A stretch of 64,000 nt of DNA from Pseudomonas sp. CCC3.1 (GTDB lineage: Bacteria; Pseudomonadota; Gammaproteobacteria; Pseudomonadales; Pseudomonadaceae): the NCBI RefSeq assembly GCF_034347405.1, contig NZ_CP133778.1:3286001-3350000 (forward strand). The letters are read 5' to 3'. The notes below the pieces were generated by a model, which saw nothing but the letters and a program-made list of their open reading frames with translations, did not search any database and was not told the origin of the DNA. Positions 31,921-41,427 of the stretch are shown here, in pieces. A program made the translations under genes and the position numbers. The number at the start of each line of letters is the position of its first letter. Positions within the stretch are counted from its first letter, which is position 1.

Positions 31921-34149
31921 ATGCAGCAAGCACCCGTGACAAAGCCCCATGAACACGACGACGATAACGACGAAATCGACCTTATGGGGTTGCTGGGTAC
32001 GCTGATCGATCATAAATGGTTGATCGCAGGTGTTACCGGCGTCTTTATGGCCGCGGGTGTTGCGTATGCGTTGCTGGCGACGCCTGTTTACCAGGCGAAT
32101 GCGTTGGTTCAGGTTGAGCCGAAGAAAGGTGATCCGCTAGGGTTCTCGGATATCGGTAGCATGCTTGGCAAGGAGTCACCCTCCGCAACAGAAATTGAGC
32201 TGATAAAGTCGCGCAAGAACATTGGGGCCGCTGTTGATAACCTGAAGTTGGACATTCAGGTACAGCCCAACTACTTCCCGCTAGTGGGCGAGTTTATTTA
32301 CCGGCGCTTTAAGCCAACCCCTGAAAGCAATTTGGCAACGCCTTGGTTAGGCGCAAAAAGCTTCGCTTGGGGTGGTGAGAAACTGAAAATAGCTGAGTTA
32401 ACTCTTCCCCAGACATTACTAGGCAAACAACTAACCCTAGTCAGCGGCGAAGGCGGAAGTTTTACCTTGCTGGATGACGACGACAACCTGTTAGTCAAGT
32501 GCCAGGTTGGGCAAGTCTGCAACGAAAACAACATCAAGTTAAAAGTCGACTCGTTGGTAGCGAACCCCGGCACGACCTTTAGCGTAAGTCGTAGCCCGCG
32601 CTTAACCACGATATTGAATTATCAATATGCGTTAGATGTTACTGAGCGAGGCAAAGAATCCGGAATGATCGGGCTCTCACTCGACAGCACAGAACCAGCC
32701 AAAGCAATAACCATATTGAATGAGATTGCTCACCTCTACGTGAAGCAAAATATTGATCGCACTTCAGCCGAAGCCGCGCAAAGCCTCAGCTTCCTCAAAG
32801 ATCAACTGCCACAGGTGCGTAAAGATCTGGAAAAAGCCGAAAATGCATTGAATGCATTCCAGATTCGCAGCAAGTCGATTGATATCAGCCTAGAAGCGAA
32901 GGCTATCCTCGACCAGATCGTGGCACTGGATACCAGCATCTCAACGTTGAAACTGCAACAAGCAGAGATGGACCGCAGATACACGCCGCAGCATCCAGCC
33001 TACCGCGCATTACTGGCCCAACTGGCTGAACTGACCAGCAAACAAAACCGCTTGGCCAAACAAGTTGAAGGCCTGCCTACGACCCAGCAAGAACTGCTGA
33101 GCCTGACGCGTGACGTGAAAGTAAGCACCGAAATTTATACCCAGTTGCTGAATAAATCCCAAGAGCTGGACGTGATGCGCGCTGGCACTGTAGGTAATGC
33201 CCGCCTGATCGACACAGCGGATGTAGACCTGAGTAATCCGATCAAACCCAAAAAACCCCTTATCGTGCTGATTGCAACCCTGCTGGGTGCGTTTATAGCC
33301 ATTGGCTATGTACTGTTCCGCAAAGCACTTAACCGCGGCGTCGAAAACCCGGATGACATCGAAAGACTCGGTTTGCCGGTTTATGCCTCGATTCCTTTCA
33401 GCTCGCTGCAAAAAGTTGAAGACGATAAAAGCACTAAAGGCCGTGGCACCCGCGCTACTCCGCTATTGGCCAGCAGCCACCCCACCGACCTGGCGATTGA
33501 AGGCTTGCGCAGCCTGCGGACTAGCCTGCACTTTGCCATGCTGGAAGCCGATAACAACCGATTAATGATTTCCGGGCCAAGCCCCAAGGTCGGCAAGTCC
33601 TTTATCTCGTCCAACCTGGCGGCCGTGATTGCACAGTCGGGCCAGCGTGTGTTGCTGGTAGACGTGGATATGCGCAAAGGCTATATCCATAAAATGTTTG
33701 GCATCCCTGTCGAAAACGGCCTGTCCGACCTACTGGTAAAACGCTGTGATCTAGACACAGCCATACACCACTCCGAAATCGAAAATCTCCACGTCATTGG
33801 TCGTGGTCAAGTTCCGCCGAACCCGTCTGAGCTGTTGATGCACAAGAACTTCACAGAGTTCCTCGACAAAGTTAGCGCTCTATATGACTTGGTTATTCTG
33901 GACACCCCGCCCTTCTTGGCCGTGACCGATGCTGCCATTGTTGGCCGCCAATCGGGCACCAACCTGATTGTGACCCGCTTTGAGCTCAACCCGGCCCGCG
34001 AGGTTGAACTGACCATGCGCCGCTTTGCACAAAATGGTATTGATCTGAAAGGCGCTATTTTCAATGGCGTTGAAAAGCGCGCCTCGGCCAAATACGGTTA
34101 TGGCGCTTATGGTTACTACAACTACGAATATAAGTCCGACAACGTTTAA
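31921..34149 (+). CDS. wzc: polysaccharide co-polymerase / BY-type tyrosine kinase
   Basis: A 742-residue inner-membrane protein. A first membrane span lies near residues 28-48 (WLIAGVTGVFMAAGVAYALL), then the large periplasmic Wzz-type domain with coiled coils near 290-420, and a second span near 440 (LIVLIATLLGAFIAIGYVLF). The cytoplasmic kinase from about 515 has Walker A GPSPKVGKS, A' LLVDVDMRKG and Walker B LVILDTPPF. The C-terminus is a tyrosine cluster (KYGYGAYGYYNYEYKSDNV), the autophosphorylation site. It controls chain length and couples Wzy polymerisation to Wza. I choose ATG 31921 over GTG 31900; both lack a strong ribosome site. Confidence 0.93.
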   Translation: MQQAPVTKPHEHDDDNDEIDLMGLLGTLIDHKWLIAGVTGVFMAAGVAYALLATPVYQANALVQVEPKKGDPLGFSDIGSMLGKESPSATEIELIKSRKNIGAAVDNLKLDIQVQPNYFPLVGEFIYRRFKPTPESNLATPWLGAKSFAWGGEKLKIAELTLPQTLLGKQLTLVSGEGGSFTLLDDDDNLLVKCQVGQVCNENNIKLKVDSLVANPGTTFSVSRSPRLTTILNYQYALDVTERGKESGMIGLSLDSTEPAKAITILNEIAHLYVKQNIDRTSAEAAQSLSFLKDQLPQVRKDLEKAENALNAFQIRSKSIDISLEAKAILDQIVALDTSISTLKLQQAEMDRRYTPQHPAYRALLAQLAELTSKQNRLAKQVEGLPTTQQELLSLTRDVKVSTEIYTQLLNKSQELDVMRAGTVGNARLIDTADVDLSNPIKPKKPLIVLIATLLGAFIAIGYVLFRKALNRGVENPDDIERLGLPVYASIPFSSLQKVEDDKSTKGRGTRATPLLASSHPTDLAIEGLRSLRTSLHFAMLEADNNRLMISGPSPKVGKSFISSNLAAVIAQSGQRVLLVDVDMRKGYIHKMFGIPVENGLSDLLVKRCDLDTAIHHSEIENLHVIGRGQVPPNPSELLMHKNFTEFLDKVSALYDLVILDTPPFLAVTDAAIVGRQSGTNLIVTRFELNPAREVELTMRRFAQNGIDLKGAIFNGVEKRASAKYGYGAYGYYNYEYKSDNV

Positions 34150-34173
34150 ACAGCACACTTAGCGTAATTAACA

Positions 34174-34199
34174 AGCGCCCTTGAGAGTTCAAGGGCGCT
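34174..34199 (+). terminator. stem-loop after wzc
   Basis: AGCGCCCTTGA-GAGT-TCAAGGGCGCT forms an 11-bp perfect stem with a 4-base loop 25 bp after the wzc stop. No T tract follows, so it may be a partial terminator or an RNA-processing barrier that splits wzb-wzc from the downstream genes. Confidence 0.4.
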
Positions 34200-34277
34200 C
34201 TCTCAGTACAAAGACAACTTGCAACATAACATTTGAACCTAATGTAAGTGCTCTCAGGGATTGGCGAATAATCCTGG

Positions 34278-34290
34278 GGCGGTAGCGTGT
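34278..34290 (+). promoter_or_regulatory. ops (JUMPstart) element, RfaH recruitment site
   Basis: GGCGGTAGCGTGT matches the ops core GGCGGTAG and its usual continuation. It lies on the sense strand 110 bases before ugd, in the leader of the genes that build the polymer. In enterobacteria RfaH loads here onto paused RNA polymerase and prevents termination through long polysaccharide operons. Confidence 0.65.
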
Positions 34291-34399
34291 CTAATCAATA
34301 TAAACCGCACAGCTCAATACCGCAGCAAGTCGATATTCAGTCCTGCAAGACCTAACTTTTCTACTTTTATCACCCGCTTTACGTTTAAAGGGAATCGAC

Positions 34400-35722
34400 A
34401 TGAAAGTCACAGTTTTTGGCATCGGTTACGTCGGTTTGGTCCAAGGCGCAGTGCTCGCCGAAGTTGGGCACGACGTCGTGTGTATTGACATCGATGCCAA
34501 TAAGGTCGAACGCCTTAAACAAGGCCATATCCCGATCTACGAACCAGGACTTGAAGCACTGGTCAAAGAAAACTACGCAGCGGGCCGATTGAACTTCACC
34601 ACCGATGCCGCTGCTGGGGTCAAGCATGGCGAAGTGCAGTTTATCGCCGTGGGCACACCGCCTGACGAAGATGGATCAGCCGACCTTAAATACGTACTGG
34701 CGGTCGCAGAGACCATTGCCCAGCATATGGAGCGTCCACAAATCATCATAGACAAGTCTACGGTCCCAGTCGGAACCGCTGACAAAGTTAGTGCGCGCAT
34801 TGCTCAAGTCTTGGTACAGCGCCAGCGCAGTGATCTGACCTTCGACGTGGTGTCCAACCCGGAGTTTCTAAAAGAAGGCTCCGCCGTAGCCGACTGCATG
34901 CGCCCTGACCGAATAGTGATCGGCACCAGTTGCACGGCCACTGAAGATGTCATGCGCGAGTTGTATGCGCCCTTCAATCGCAATCACGAAAAAATCATCG
35001 TCATGGATGTTCGCAGCGCAGAACTGACCAAATACGCTGCTAATTGCATGCTGGCGACCAAAATCAGCTTTATGAACGAGATGGCAAACCTGGCAGAAAT
35101 GCTTGGCGCTGATATCGAGATGGTACGTTTGGGCATCGGTTCCGACCCGCGCATTGGCTATCAATTCCTGTATGCCGGCGTTGGTTATGGCGGTTCGTGT
35201 TTCCCTAAAGATGTGCAGGCCCTGATCAAAACCGCCGACAGCATTGACTTTGACGCCAAAGTGCTCAAAGCCGTAGAAAGCCGCAATGACGAACAGAAAT
35301 CTGTGCTGTTCAAGAAGATATCAAAACACTTTGATGGCGACTTGAATGGCAAGACTTTCGCTTTGTGGGGGCTTAGTTTCAAACCCAATACTGACGATAT
35401 GCGTGAAGCCCCTAGTCGAGTATTGATGGAGTCCCTCTGGAAAGCAGGTGCAAGCGTTCAAGCCTATGATCCGGAAGCTATGGAAGAAACTCAGCGTATT
35501 TATGGCAGCCGAAACGACCTGAGCCTGTGTGGCACTAAAGAGGCGGCTATTAAGGGTGCAGATGCATTGGTCATTGTGACTGAGTGGCAAGTATTTAAAG
35601 CGCCAGATTTCGAGCTTATAAAACAGCAACTTCGTGTACCCGTCATTTTCGACGGCAGAAATTTATTTGACCCTGAGCGCATCCAAAAGAAAGGGATTGA
35701 GTACCGCTCAATTGGCCGCTAA
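34400..35722 (+). CDS. ugd: UDP-glucose 6-dehydrogenase
   Basis: A 440-residue dehydrogenase. The N-terminal NAD site VFGIGYVGLVQGAVLAEVGH, the central helix and dimer region (FDVVSNPEFLKEGSAVADCM), the catalytic Cys in GYGGSCFPKDVQ near residue 258 and the C-terminal UDP-binding domain (WGLSFKPNTDDMREAPSRV) are all intact. It oxidises UDP-glucose to UDP-glucuronate, so the polymer should contain glucuronic acid or a derivative. It follows the ops element and a 250-bp leader and is the first gene of the synthesis block. AlgD-type GDP-mannose dehydrogenase is the family alternative, but the UDP-binding region favours Ugd. Confidence 0.92.
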   Translation: MKVTVFGIGYVGLVQGAVLAEVGHDVVCIDIDANKVERLKQGHIPIYEPGLEALVKENYAAGRLNFTTDAAAGVKHGEVQFIAVGTPPDEDGSADLKYVLAVAETIAQHMERPQIIIDKSTVPVGTADKVSARIAQVLVQRQRSDLTFDVVSNPEFLKEGSAVADCMRPDRIVIGTSCTATEDVMRELYAPFNRNHEKIIVMDVRSAELTKYAANCMLATKISFMNEMANLAEMLGADIEMVRLGIGSDPRIGYQFLYAGVGYGGSCFPKDVQALIKTADSIDFDAKVLKAVESRNDEQKSVLFKKISKHFDGDLNGKTFALWGLSFKPNTDDMREAPSRVLMESLWKAGASVQAYDPEAMEETQRIYGSRNDLSLCGTKEAAIKGADALVIVTEWQVFKAPDFELIKQQLRVPVIFDGRNLFDPERIQKKGIEYRSIGR

Positions 35723-35762
35723 GACTTTACCAGCTACATAATGCTGTACAGCATGAGCATGA

Positions 35763-37109
35763 ATGTCTATGACCACCGCAGCAGAAAAAATTCGTAACTT
35801 CATCGTCGGAGGTTCCGCCTTACGTCGTCATTTGGTCCGAGCTGCAGCAGGCAGTTTAGCCCTTAGTCTGTCATCCAAAATGCTAATGCTATTGACCAGT
35901 GTGCTTCTTGCACGGTGGCTGGGTGCGGAAGGCTATGGGTACTATGTTTCCTCTATGGCGGTACTGACGTTACTCAGTATTTTTGCAACTATCGGCTTCC
36001 CAACACTGGTCATTAGATTATTCAGCAGTTACCGCGCTCACCAAAAATGGGGCCTGATGCGCGGCCTTCTTGAGCGTTCGAACCAACTTATACTAGTGGT
36101 TTCAATTGCACTAGGAGGCGCGGGTGCTGTAATTATATCGGCTATGAGCGAAAACCTAGCGCCCTCCTACACAAACTGCCTTTGGTGGGCGATGGCAATG
36201 CTACCCCTGGTGGCGCTGGGCGCCATACGCTCGGCGTTGTTAAGAGGCTTGCATTTTGTAGTGCTTGGTCAACTCTCAGAAAATCTGTTAACGCCGGGTT
36301 TGTTTGTACTGTTTATAAGTGCTTGGGCTGGGTTAACGTTGAGCTCTTCTCTGGCGTTAACACCAGAAGCGGCAATGGCATCGCGGTTCGCTGCAGTTGC
36401 TATCAGTTTTTTAGTGGGTGCATGGCTACTGGTTAAAAGATTACCAGAAGAAATTCGCAGCTCGGAACCTCGATATGAGATCAAAGAGTGGACCCGATCA
36501 GCGTTACCCCTTTTGTTCATAGTGGGGATTGGCATCATTGGCTCACAGGTCAATATGTTAATGCTCTCTGGTTTACAAAGTGCAGAGTCTGCAGGTATCT
36601 ACCAGATAGCAACCCGGGGCGGAGAGCTTGTTGCCTTTTCGCTAGTGGTCGTAAACATGGCAATTCAACCAACAATCTCAAAGTTGTACTCGCTAGGAGA
36701 AGTGAAAAAACTTCAACGGGTGCTGACTATTGCAGCTAGGGGAACTTTAGCTCTAGCAGTACCGCTCGCGGTAATTATGGGCTTTTTTGCCGAACCTATT
36801 TTAGGAACTGTATTTGGTCCTGAATTCAAACGTGGCGCACTTAGTCTGACAATTTTATGTGTTGCACAAGTGATTGCCGCGGCCTCAGGATCAGTTGGTC
36901 AAATTTTATATATGACTGGCCATGAGCGAGACGCTTCAATTGGTGTTTTCGTAGGTTTTGCAGTCAATATTACATCTAGCCTAATACTCATACCACTGTG
37001 GGATATAGCCGGAGCAGCAACAGCATCAGCACTAAGTATTGTATCGTGCAATTTGGTACTGGCCTTTCTAGTAAGAAAACGTACCGGCCTTAACTCAACA
37101 GCATTTTAA
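35763..37109 (+). CDS. wzx: Wzx-type oligosaccharide flippase
   Basis: A 448-residue polytopic protein of the MOP/Wzx family with about 12-14 hydrophobic segments. The opening segment (LALSLSSKMLMLLTSVLLAR, then WLGAEGYGYYVSSMAVLTLL) and the repeat in the second half (ESAGIYQIATRGGELVAFSL) have the PST-type flippase pattern. It moves lipid-linked repeat units across the inner membrane to Wzy. The 40-bp gap to ugd and AT-rich codon use mark the start of the AT-rich core of the locus. Confidence 0.88.
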   Translation: MSMTTAAEKIRNFIVGGSALRRHLVRAAAGSLALSLSSKMLMLLTSVLLARWLGAEGYGYYVSSMAVLTLLSIFATIGFPTLVIRLFSSYRAHQKWGLMRGLLERSNQLILVVSIALGGAGAVIISAMSENLAPSYTNCLWWAMAMLPLVALGAIRSALLRGLHFVVLGQLSENLLTPGLFVLFISAWAGLTLSSSLALTPEAAMASRFAAVAISFLVGAWLLVKRLPEEIRSSEPRYEIKEWTRSALPLLFIVGIGIIGSQVNMLMLSGLQSAESAGIYQIATRGGELVAFSLVVVNMAIQPTISKLYSLGEVKKLQRVLTIAARGTLALAVPLAVIMGFFAEPILGTVFGPEFKRGALSLTILCVAQVIAAASGSVGQILYMTGHERDASIGVFVGFAVNITSSLILIPLWDIAGAATASALSIVSCNLVLAFLVRKRTGLNSTAF

Positions 37110-37171
37110 TTTGCTCCATATTAAAAATATTAAAGTAGCTAGTACGCGTACAGACAAATAACGGATGAAAA

Positions 37172-38005
37172 ATGCTGAATACATTTTGGTGGCGCCCTGG
37201 CAACGAAAAATTCAATCTTGGCGATGAGATCACTACATTTTTGCTCTCAGAGCTTTTCTCGGTAAATCACCAACTTACCTCCCTTGATGAAGCCAAGCTA
37301 ATAAGCACTGGAAGCATTCTTCAAAGTATATGGGGTAATAGGTACTTATTCAGACGAAAACCAATTGGAGTCGTAGGCTCCGGCTTCATATACACAGGCA
37401 TGAAGCTGAGAAAGCTTAAGTTTTCAAAAATCTACTCAGTTCGCGGACATTTGTCCCGACAACTCATAACAGACAAATATCCAAACAACATTTTGCTGGG
37501 CGACCCTGGACTTCTCGTCCCTCTAGCACTTGGCGACTTAGGACAAACCGTAGAAAAAAAATACAAATACGGCATCATCCCACACTTTACAAAATTCGAC
37601 ACTGAAGACCAAAACGAAAAATATAAAGCACTAGGGTCATATCGTGTGATTGACTTTAGAACAAATGACTTCAAAAAAATAGCAAGCGAAATCCTCTCTT
37701 GCGAAGTCATCATGAGCCAAGCCTTGCACGGCCTTATTCTTTCAGATGCATTTCAAATCCCTAACATCTGGCTTGATGAAGGCTCATTGCACACCGGGGG
37801 AAATTTTAAGTTCCATGATTATTTCTCTTCTGTTGGAAGACCCTTTAATCTAAAGATAAATCCATCAAATGACTTCAGTAACGACTTATTAAGTAAAAAC
37901 ACTTTTACTGTTAACAAAGAAACTTTAGACGAAATTCAACTACAAGCCATGAGTGCATTTGAACAATTTTTTACCGATTTCAACATCAGCTACAAAACCA
38001 AGTAA
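37172..38005 (+). CDS. polysaccharide pyruvyltransferase
   Basis: A 277-residue protein of the polysaccharide pyruvyltransferase family. It has the N-terminal FNLGDEITTFLLSELF motif, GVVGSGFI near residue 70, DPGLLVPLA near 110 and the conserved SQALHGLILSDAFQIPNIWL near 185-205, where the His is expected to act with phosphoenolpyruvate. It would add ketal pyruvate, an acidic group, to a sugar of the repeat unit, as in colanic acid. It is shorter than the typical WcaK-type protein. It lies 62 bp after wzx and strongly AT-rich codon use suggests acquisition by transfer. Confidence 0.85.
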   Translation: MLNTFWWRPGNEKFNLGDEITTFLLSELFSVNHQLTSLDEAKLISTGSILQSIWGNRYLFRRKPIGVVGSGFIYTGMKLRKLKFSKIYSVRGHLSRQLITDKYPNNILLGDPGLLVPLALGDLGQTVEKKYKYGIIPHFTKFDTEDQNEKYKALGSYRVIDFRTNDFKKIASEILSCEVIMSQALHGLILSDAFQIPNIWLDEGSLHTGGNFKFHDYFSSVGRPFNLKINPSNDFSNDLLSKNTFTVNKETLDEIQLQAMSAFEQFFTDFNISYKTK

Positions 38006-38033
38006 ACACACTCATGCTAAACATCGGTCCGCC

Positions 38034-38921
38034 ATGAAAAAAATAGCCTACCTGATACTCGCCCATAGTGATGCCACTCATCTGGGAGCTTTAGTTAAGT
38101 CTATAAGTACCTGTGCAGATGTTTATATTCACTTAGATGCTAAGGCAAACCTGTCTGAGTTTGCATCCACATGCCCAGCGTCTGCTATTTTTATCGAGGA
38201 ACGAGTAGATGTTGCATGGGCAGGAATGTCCATGATTGATGCGTTGTTAAATCTAATCCGTGCCGCCCTACCTTTTTCAGAGCGCTACACGCACTTCGTG
38301 TTTATCACAGGTTCGGATTACCCAATCAAGCCAGAAAAACAGATCAGCGATATATTTACATCCGCACCTGAAAGGGAGTTCATTAAATATATCGACATGA
38401 GAGACTCACCAGAACACTATTTAAAGTTAATTACCCGCAAACAATTCCTAGAACCTTTTATAAAGACCAACAACAGGCCTTTGATTTTCACTGACAAACT
38501 TATCAGAAAAACCTTGAGAGCATTAGGCATACCAAATAAATGGAACAACGATATGATTCCATACTTTGGACACACTTGGTGTGCCTTGACGCCATCATGT
38601 TGCGAATATATTTTAAATTTCCACACCAACAACCCCTGGTTTTATGAAGTCAATAAGCATACTTTCTCCCCAGACGAGCATTATTTCCACACTATTGTAG
38701 GTAATTCACCGTTTAATGAAAATGCAGACGGGTTACAGACATACGAAGGGCGCGGACTCTGGCGCCTGGTTAACTTCCACCTAATTTGTCCTTCTTTACA
38801 AAAATGGTTCAGCCTAAATGACTGGGAAGAAATCAGTAAGTCTGACAAATTATTTGTTCGGAAAGTCAACTCCAATACTGGAAAAGAACTAGTGAAAAAA
38901 ATCAATACCGATATCGTCTGA
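38034..38921 (+). CDS. GT14-like (core-2 / I-branching type) glycosyltransferase
   Basis: A 295-residue protein starting at the ATG at 38034 (MKKIAYLILAHSDATHLGAL). It has the family landmarks: DVYIHLDAKANLSEF, VAWAGMSMIDALLNLIRAAL near 65-85, FVFITGSDYPIKP near 100 and HTFSPDEHYFHTIVGNSPF near 220, followed by WRLVNFH. Eukaryotic members branch mucin-type chains with GlcNAc; bacterial members act in capsule synthesis. It would add one sugar, possibly GlcNAc or xylose, to the repeat unit. It is 28 bp after the pyruvyltransferase gene. The sugar specificity cannot be read. Confidence 0.82.
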   Translation: MKKIAYLILAHSDATHLGALVKSISTCADVYIHLDAKANLSEFASTCPASAIFIEERVDVAWAGMSMIDALLNLIRAALPFSERYTHFVFITGSDYPIKPEKQISDIFTSAPEREFIKYIDMRDSPEHYLKLITRKQFLEPFIKTNNRPLIFTDKLIRKTLRALGIPNKWNNDMIPYFGHTWCALTPSCCEYILNFHTNNPWFYEVNKHTFSPDEHYFHTIVGNSPFNENADGLQTYEGRGLWRLVNFHLICPSLQKWFSLNDWEEISKSDKLFVRKVNSNTGKELVKKINTDIV

Positions 38922-39036
38922 CCCAAACCTATTTCGCCAATCATTACAAAACCCGCTCAAAAAAACTGACTCATCACGTGCACGGCGTAAATATATTTTT
39001 AATAAATAGAAAGATAATTCTGGAAAAAGCAAACTG

Positions 39037-40266
39037 ATGAGATCCACTTTAACGGACATTTCTTCGAAACCTAAGACCAATTGGCGACCGGATACATTTG
39101 CTTGCGGAATGGCAATGTTTTTATTCGCTTCTGCTGTAAAGCCTGGTACGTTGACCGAGTTTGACTCTGTAACTTATACAGGTCTAGTAGCGTTTTTAAG
39201 AGATCACAGTCAACACATAGGCATTGTCGGCTTACTTCTACTACTGTTCACCTGGCTCCGACGACCTAAATTAACACCACTACAAATTTCGTACCCAGCC
39301 CTATGGTTTTTAATTTTCAAAGCTGTCATAGCGCTCAGAATCGCCATTGTCCCAACCTCAGGAATGGAGCAAATAGTTTCTTTTATTTCACTGACGCTGC
39401 TCTACTTTATAATGCTTGCGAAAGACGGCTCTCCAGGCTCAGAACGAAACTATGAAGCTCTATTCAAAGGCATGTGCTATTTCGCTGCCGCTATCCTCCT
39501 GATGAATTTATACCTGTGTTTATTTCAATACTCCACAACCAGCTGGAAGGGGCGTTTTGTAGGTGTGTTCCAGCATCCAAATTTCGCCGGTGTTAACTTT
39601 GCAATATGCGCATCAATCATATTCGGATTTAACTATACACAAAAAAACTACCCAACCAGCAAGATCACAAATTTTATTTCTACAATATTACTTATCACAT
39701 CCGCGCTTCTAATTATGGCAACTGGCTCACGAACCGGAATACTTGGCTTTGCCTCTGCAACCATCGGATACATGTATATTCAAAACAAAATCAAGCCAAG
39801 CACTATATTTCTATTATCTTTTGCAGCCTTCATTACACTATTATCGCTCGACTCAATAATCGAAGTGTTAGCCCACAACATACCCGGAATAAAACGAATT
39901 ACTGAGGCTGGTAACACACGTGATGGTGTCTGGGTAAGTATGTGGGATTACTTTGTGGCAAACCCTTTATTTGGTGCTGGCTTAGAAGTAAAAGCAACTG
40001 CGGGGTCATACCTTAGGGTTTTATCCATGGGCGGGTTAGCAGCTGCAATACCGCTTTTAATTTGCATGCTGCTGTGCATCAAACGCACATGGCGCGTTCG
40101 CGAAAAATTCAAGTTCCGCAACGCTTGGCTCCCAGGCTTATTATGCATCTTAGTCACAAGCATCACCGAAGGCTATCTTGCAGACGCTCTCAGCCTAGGA
40201 CTGATCTATTTTGTGCTTATTGTATTTGTACTGAGTTATCGCAAGCCACTCAGCGTTAGAGCATAA
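39037..40266 (+). CDS. wzy: Wzy-type polysaccharide polymerase (O-antigen ligase family)
   Basis: A 409-residue membrane protein with about 10-12 spans and the Wzy_C/O-antigen ligase signature. The conserved loops are visible: GRFVGVFQHPNFAGVNFAIC near residue 170, MATGSRTGILGFASATIGYM near 230 (the SRTG motif) and NPLFGAGLEVKATAGSYLRV near 305. It joins flipped repeat units in the periplasm. It is the only polymerase candidate in the locus. AT-rich, and separated from the GT14 gene by 115 bp in which nothing else is seen. Confidence 0.85.
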   Translation: MRSTLTDISSKPKTNWRPDTFACGMAMFLFASAVKPGTLTEFDSVTYTGLVAFLRDHSQHIGIVGLLLLLFTWLRRPKLTPLQISYPALWFLIFKAVIALRIAIVPTSGMEQIVSFISLTLLYFIMLAKDGSPGSERNYEALFKGMCYFAAAILLMNLYLCLFQYSTTSWKGRFVGVFQHPNFAGVNFAICASIIFGFNYTQKNYPTSKITNFISTILLITSALLIMATGSRTGILGFASATIGYMYIQNKIKPSTIFLLSFAAFITLLSLDSIIEVLAHNIPGIKRITEAGNTRDGVWVSMWDYFVANPLFGAGLEVKATAGSYLRVLSMGGLAAAIPLLICMLLCIKRTWRVREKFKFRNAWLPGLLCILVTSITEGYLADALSLGLIYFVLIVFVLSYRKPLSVRA

Positions 40267-40290
40267 CCAAAATTAAAGGCTACCCTCATC

Positions 40291-41427
40291 ATGTACAACA
40301 ACGACAGCCAGCTTAAAAAAAATAAAGTATTCTATATTCAACCTATCCTCGCTGGCTACCGGTCTCCTATTATTGAAAAACTAGCTATTAACTTTGACAC
40401 CCATTGTTTTTATGACAACACCGAAGCTCAGAAACAAGGTCATCTGGCGGCCAGCTCTCACCTTTCAACTGTTATACAGTCAACCTCGATTCCGTTACTT
40501 GGAGGCCGTCTTTTTTATCAAAAAAACATAATCCGTCATACACTACGAGAAAAACCAGACGCCATCATTTCTTTTGCAAACCCGCGCTTTATCTCCCTCT
40601 GGCTTAGTATGATTCTCAGCATCACACTGAGTATTAAATTTTACGCTCACGGCCAAGGACTTTATTCATATAAAAATCCCAGCCTGCTTCGAAAAATAAT
40701 GTATCGCGCCATATGTAAGTTTTCTACCAAATACGTTTGCTACACTGAACTGTCAAGAGACAGTTTAATAGCAGCAGGTTGTGATGCTAACAAGCTAATT
40801 ACCATACGAAATTCACTTGAATTACAAACTACCATAGCGCCAAGTCAAAAAACCTACACCGAAAACGGCGTTCTATTCATTGGGCGATTGCGCGATGGGT
40901 GCAGGCTCGACACGTTAATTCAAGCCATTGAGATCACCCGGAACAATGGCCAACTACTTGAGTTGCATATTATTGGCGGGGGGCAACTGGAGGACAAGTA
41001 TAAAAATCAATACAAGAATATTACATGGCTCCACTGGCACGGCCCTGTACATGACAATCATCGCATCGCTGAAATCAGTAAGTTATGCCGTATTGGCTGT
41101 TATCCGGGAGACGCAGGCCTAAGCGTTGTTCACCTGTTTAGCCTTGGCTTGCCTCCTCTGATACATAAAAATATTGAAGCACATATGGGACCAGAGCCTT
41201 CTTACGTGAGCGCGAACGGTAATGGTTTCTTATTTGACCCTGCAACGGGAGAGTCGGGCCTTTCAGCAACACTAGACTCTATATGGCAACTCCCTGCGGA
41301 AACAATGCGCGACATAGCCGTGAGCGCTTACAACACTTACTTAGACCTTAACAATCCCACAATGGGAGATCAGTTTGTACAACTGGTGCTCGGCAACCAT
41401 TACACGTTAGCGGATGCAAAACCATGA
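40291..41427 (+). CDS. GT4-family glycosyltransferase A
   Basis: A 378-residue GT-B enzyme. The N-terminal half begins KVFYIQPILAGYRSPIIEKL. The C-terminal nucleotide-sugar domain begins at about residue 190 (GVLFIGRLRDGCRLDTLIQA). Instead of the usual EX7E of the family there is CYPGDAGLSVVHLFSLGLPP near 270, where GD-AGLSV is a form seen in some capsule transferases. Donor and acceptor are unknown. It overlaps the next transferase by 4 bases (ATGA), so the group 40.3-44.1 kb is translationally coupled. Confidence 0.8.
   Translation: MYNNDSQLKKNKVFYIQPILAGYRSPIIEKLAINFDTHCFYDNTEAQKQGHLAASSHLSTVIQSTSIPLLGGRLFYQKNIIRHTLREKPDAIISFANPRFISLWLSMILSITLSIKFYAHGQGLYSYKNPSLLRKIMYRAICKFSTKYVCYTELSRDSLIAAGCDANKLITIRNSLELQTTIAPSQKTYTENGVLFIGRLRDGCRLDTLIQAIEITRNNGQLLELHIIGGGQLEDKYKNQYKNITWLHWHGPVHDNHRIAEISKLCRIGCYPGDAGLSVVHLFSLGLPPLIHKNIEAHMGPEPSYVSANGNGFLFDPATGESGLSATLDSIWQLPAETMRDIAVSAYNTYLDLNNPTMGDQFVQLVLGNHYTLADAKP

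Noticed and set aside
40062..40259. A 65-codon frame inside wzy in another frame
   Set aside because: It is entirely inside the well-supported polymerase gene and has no motif.
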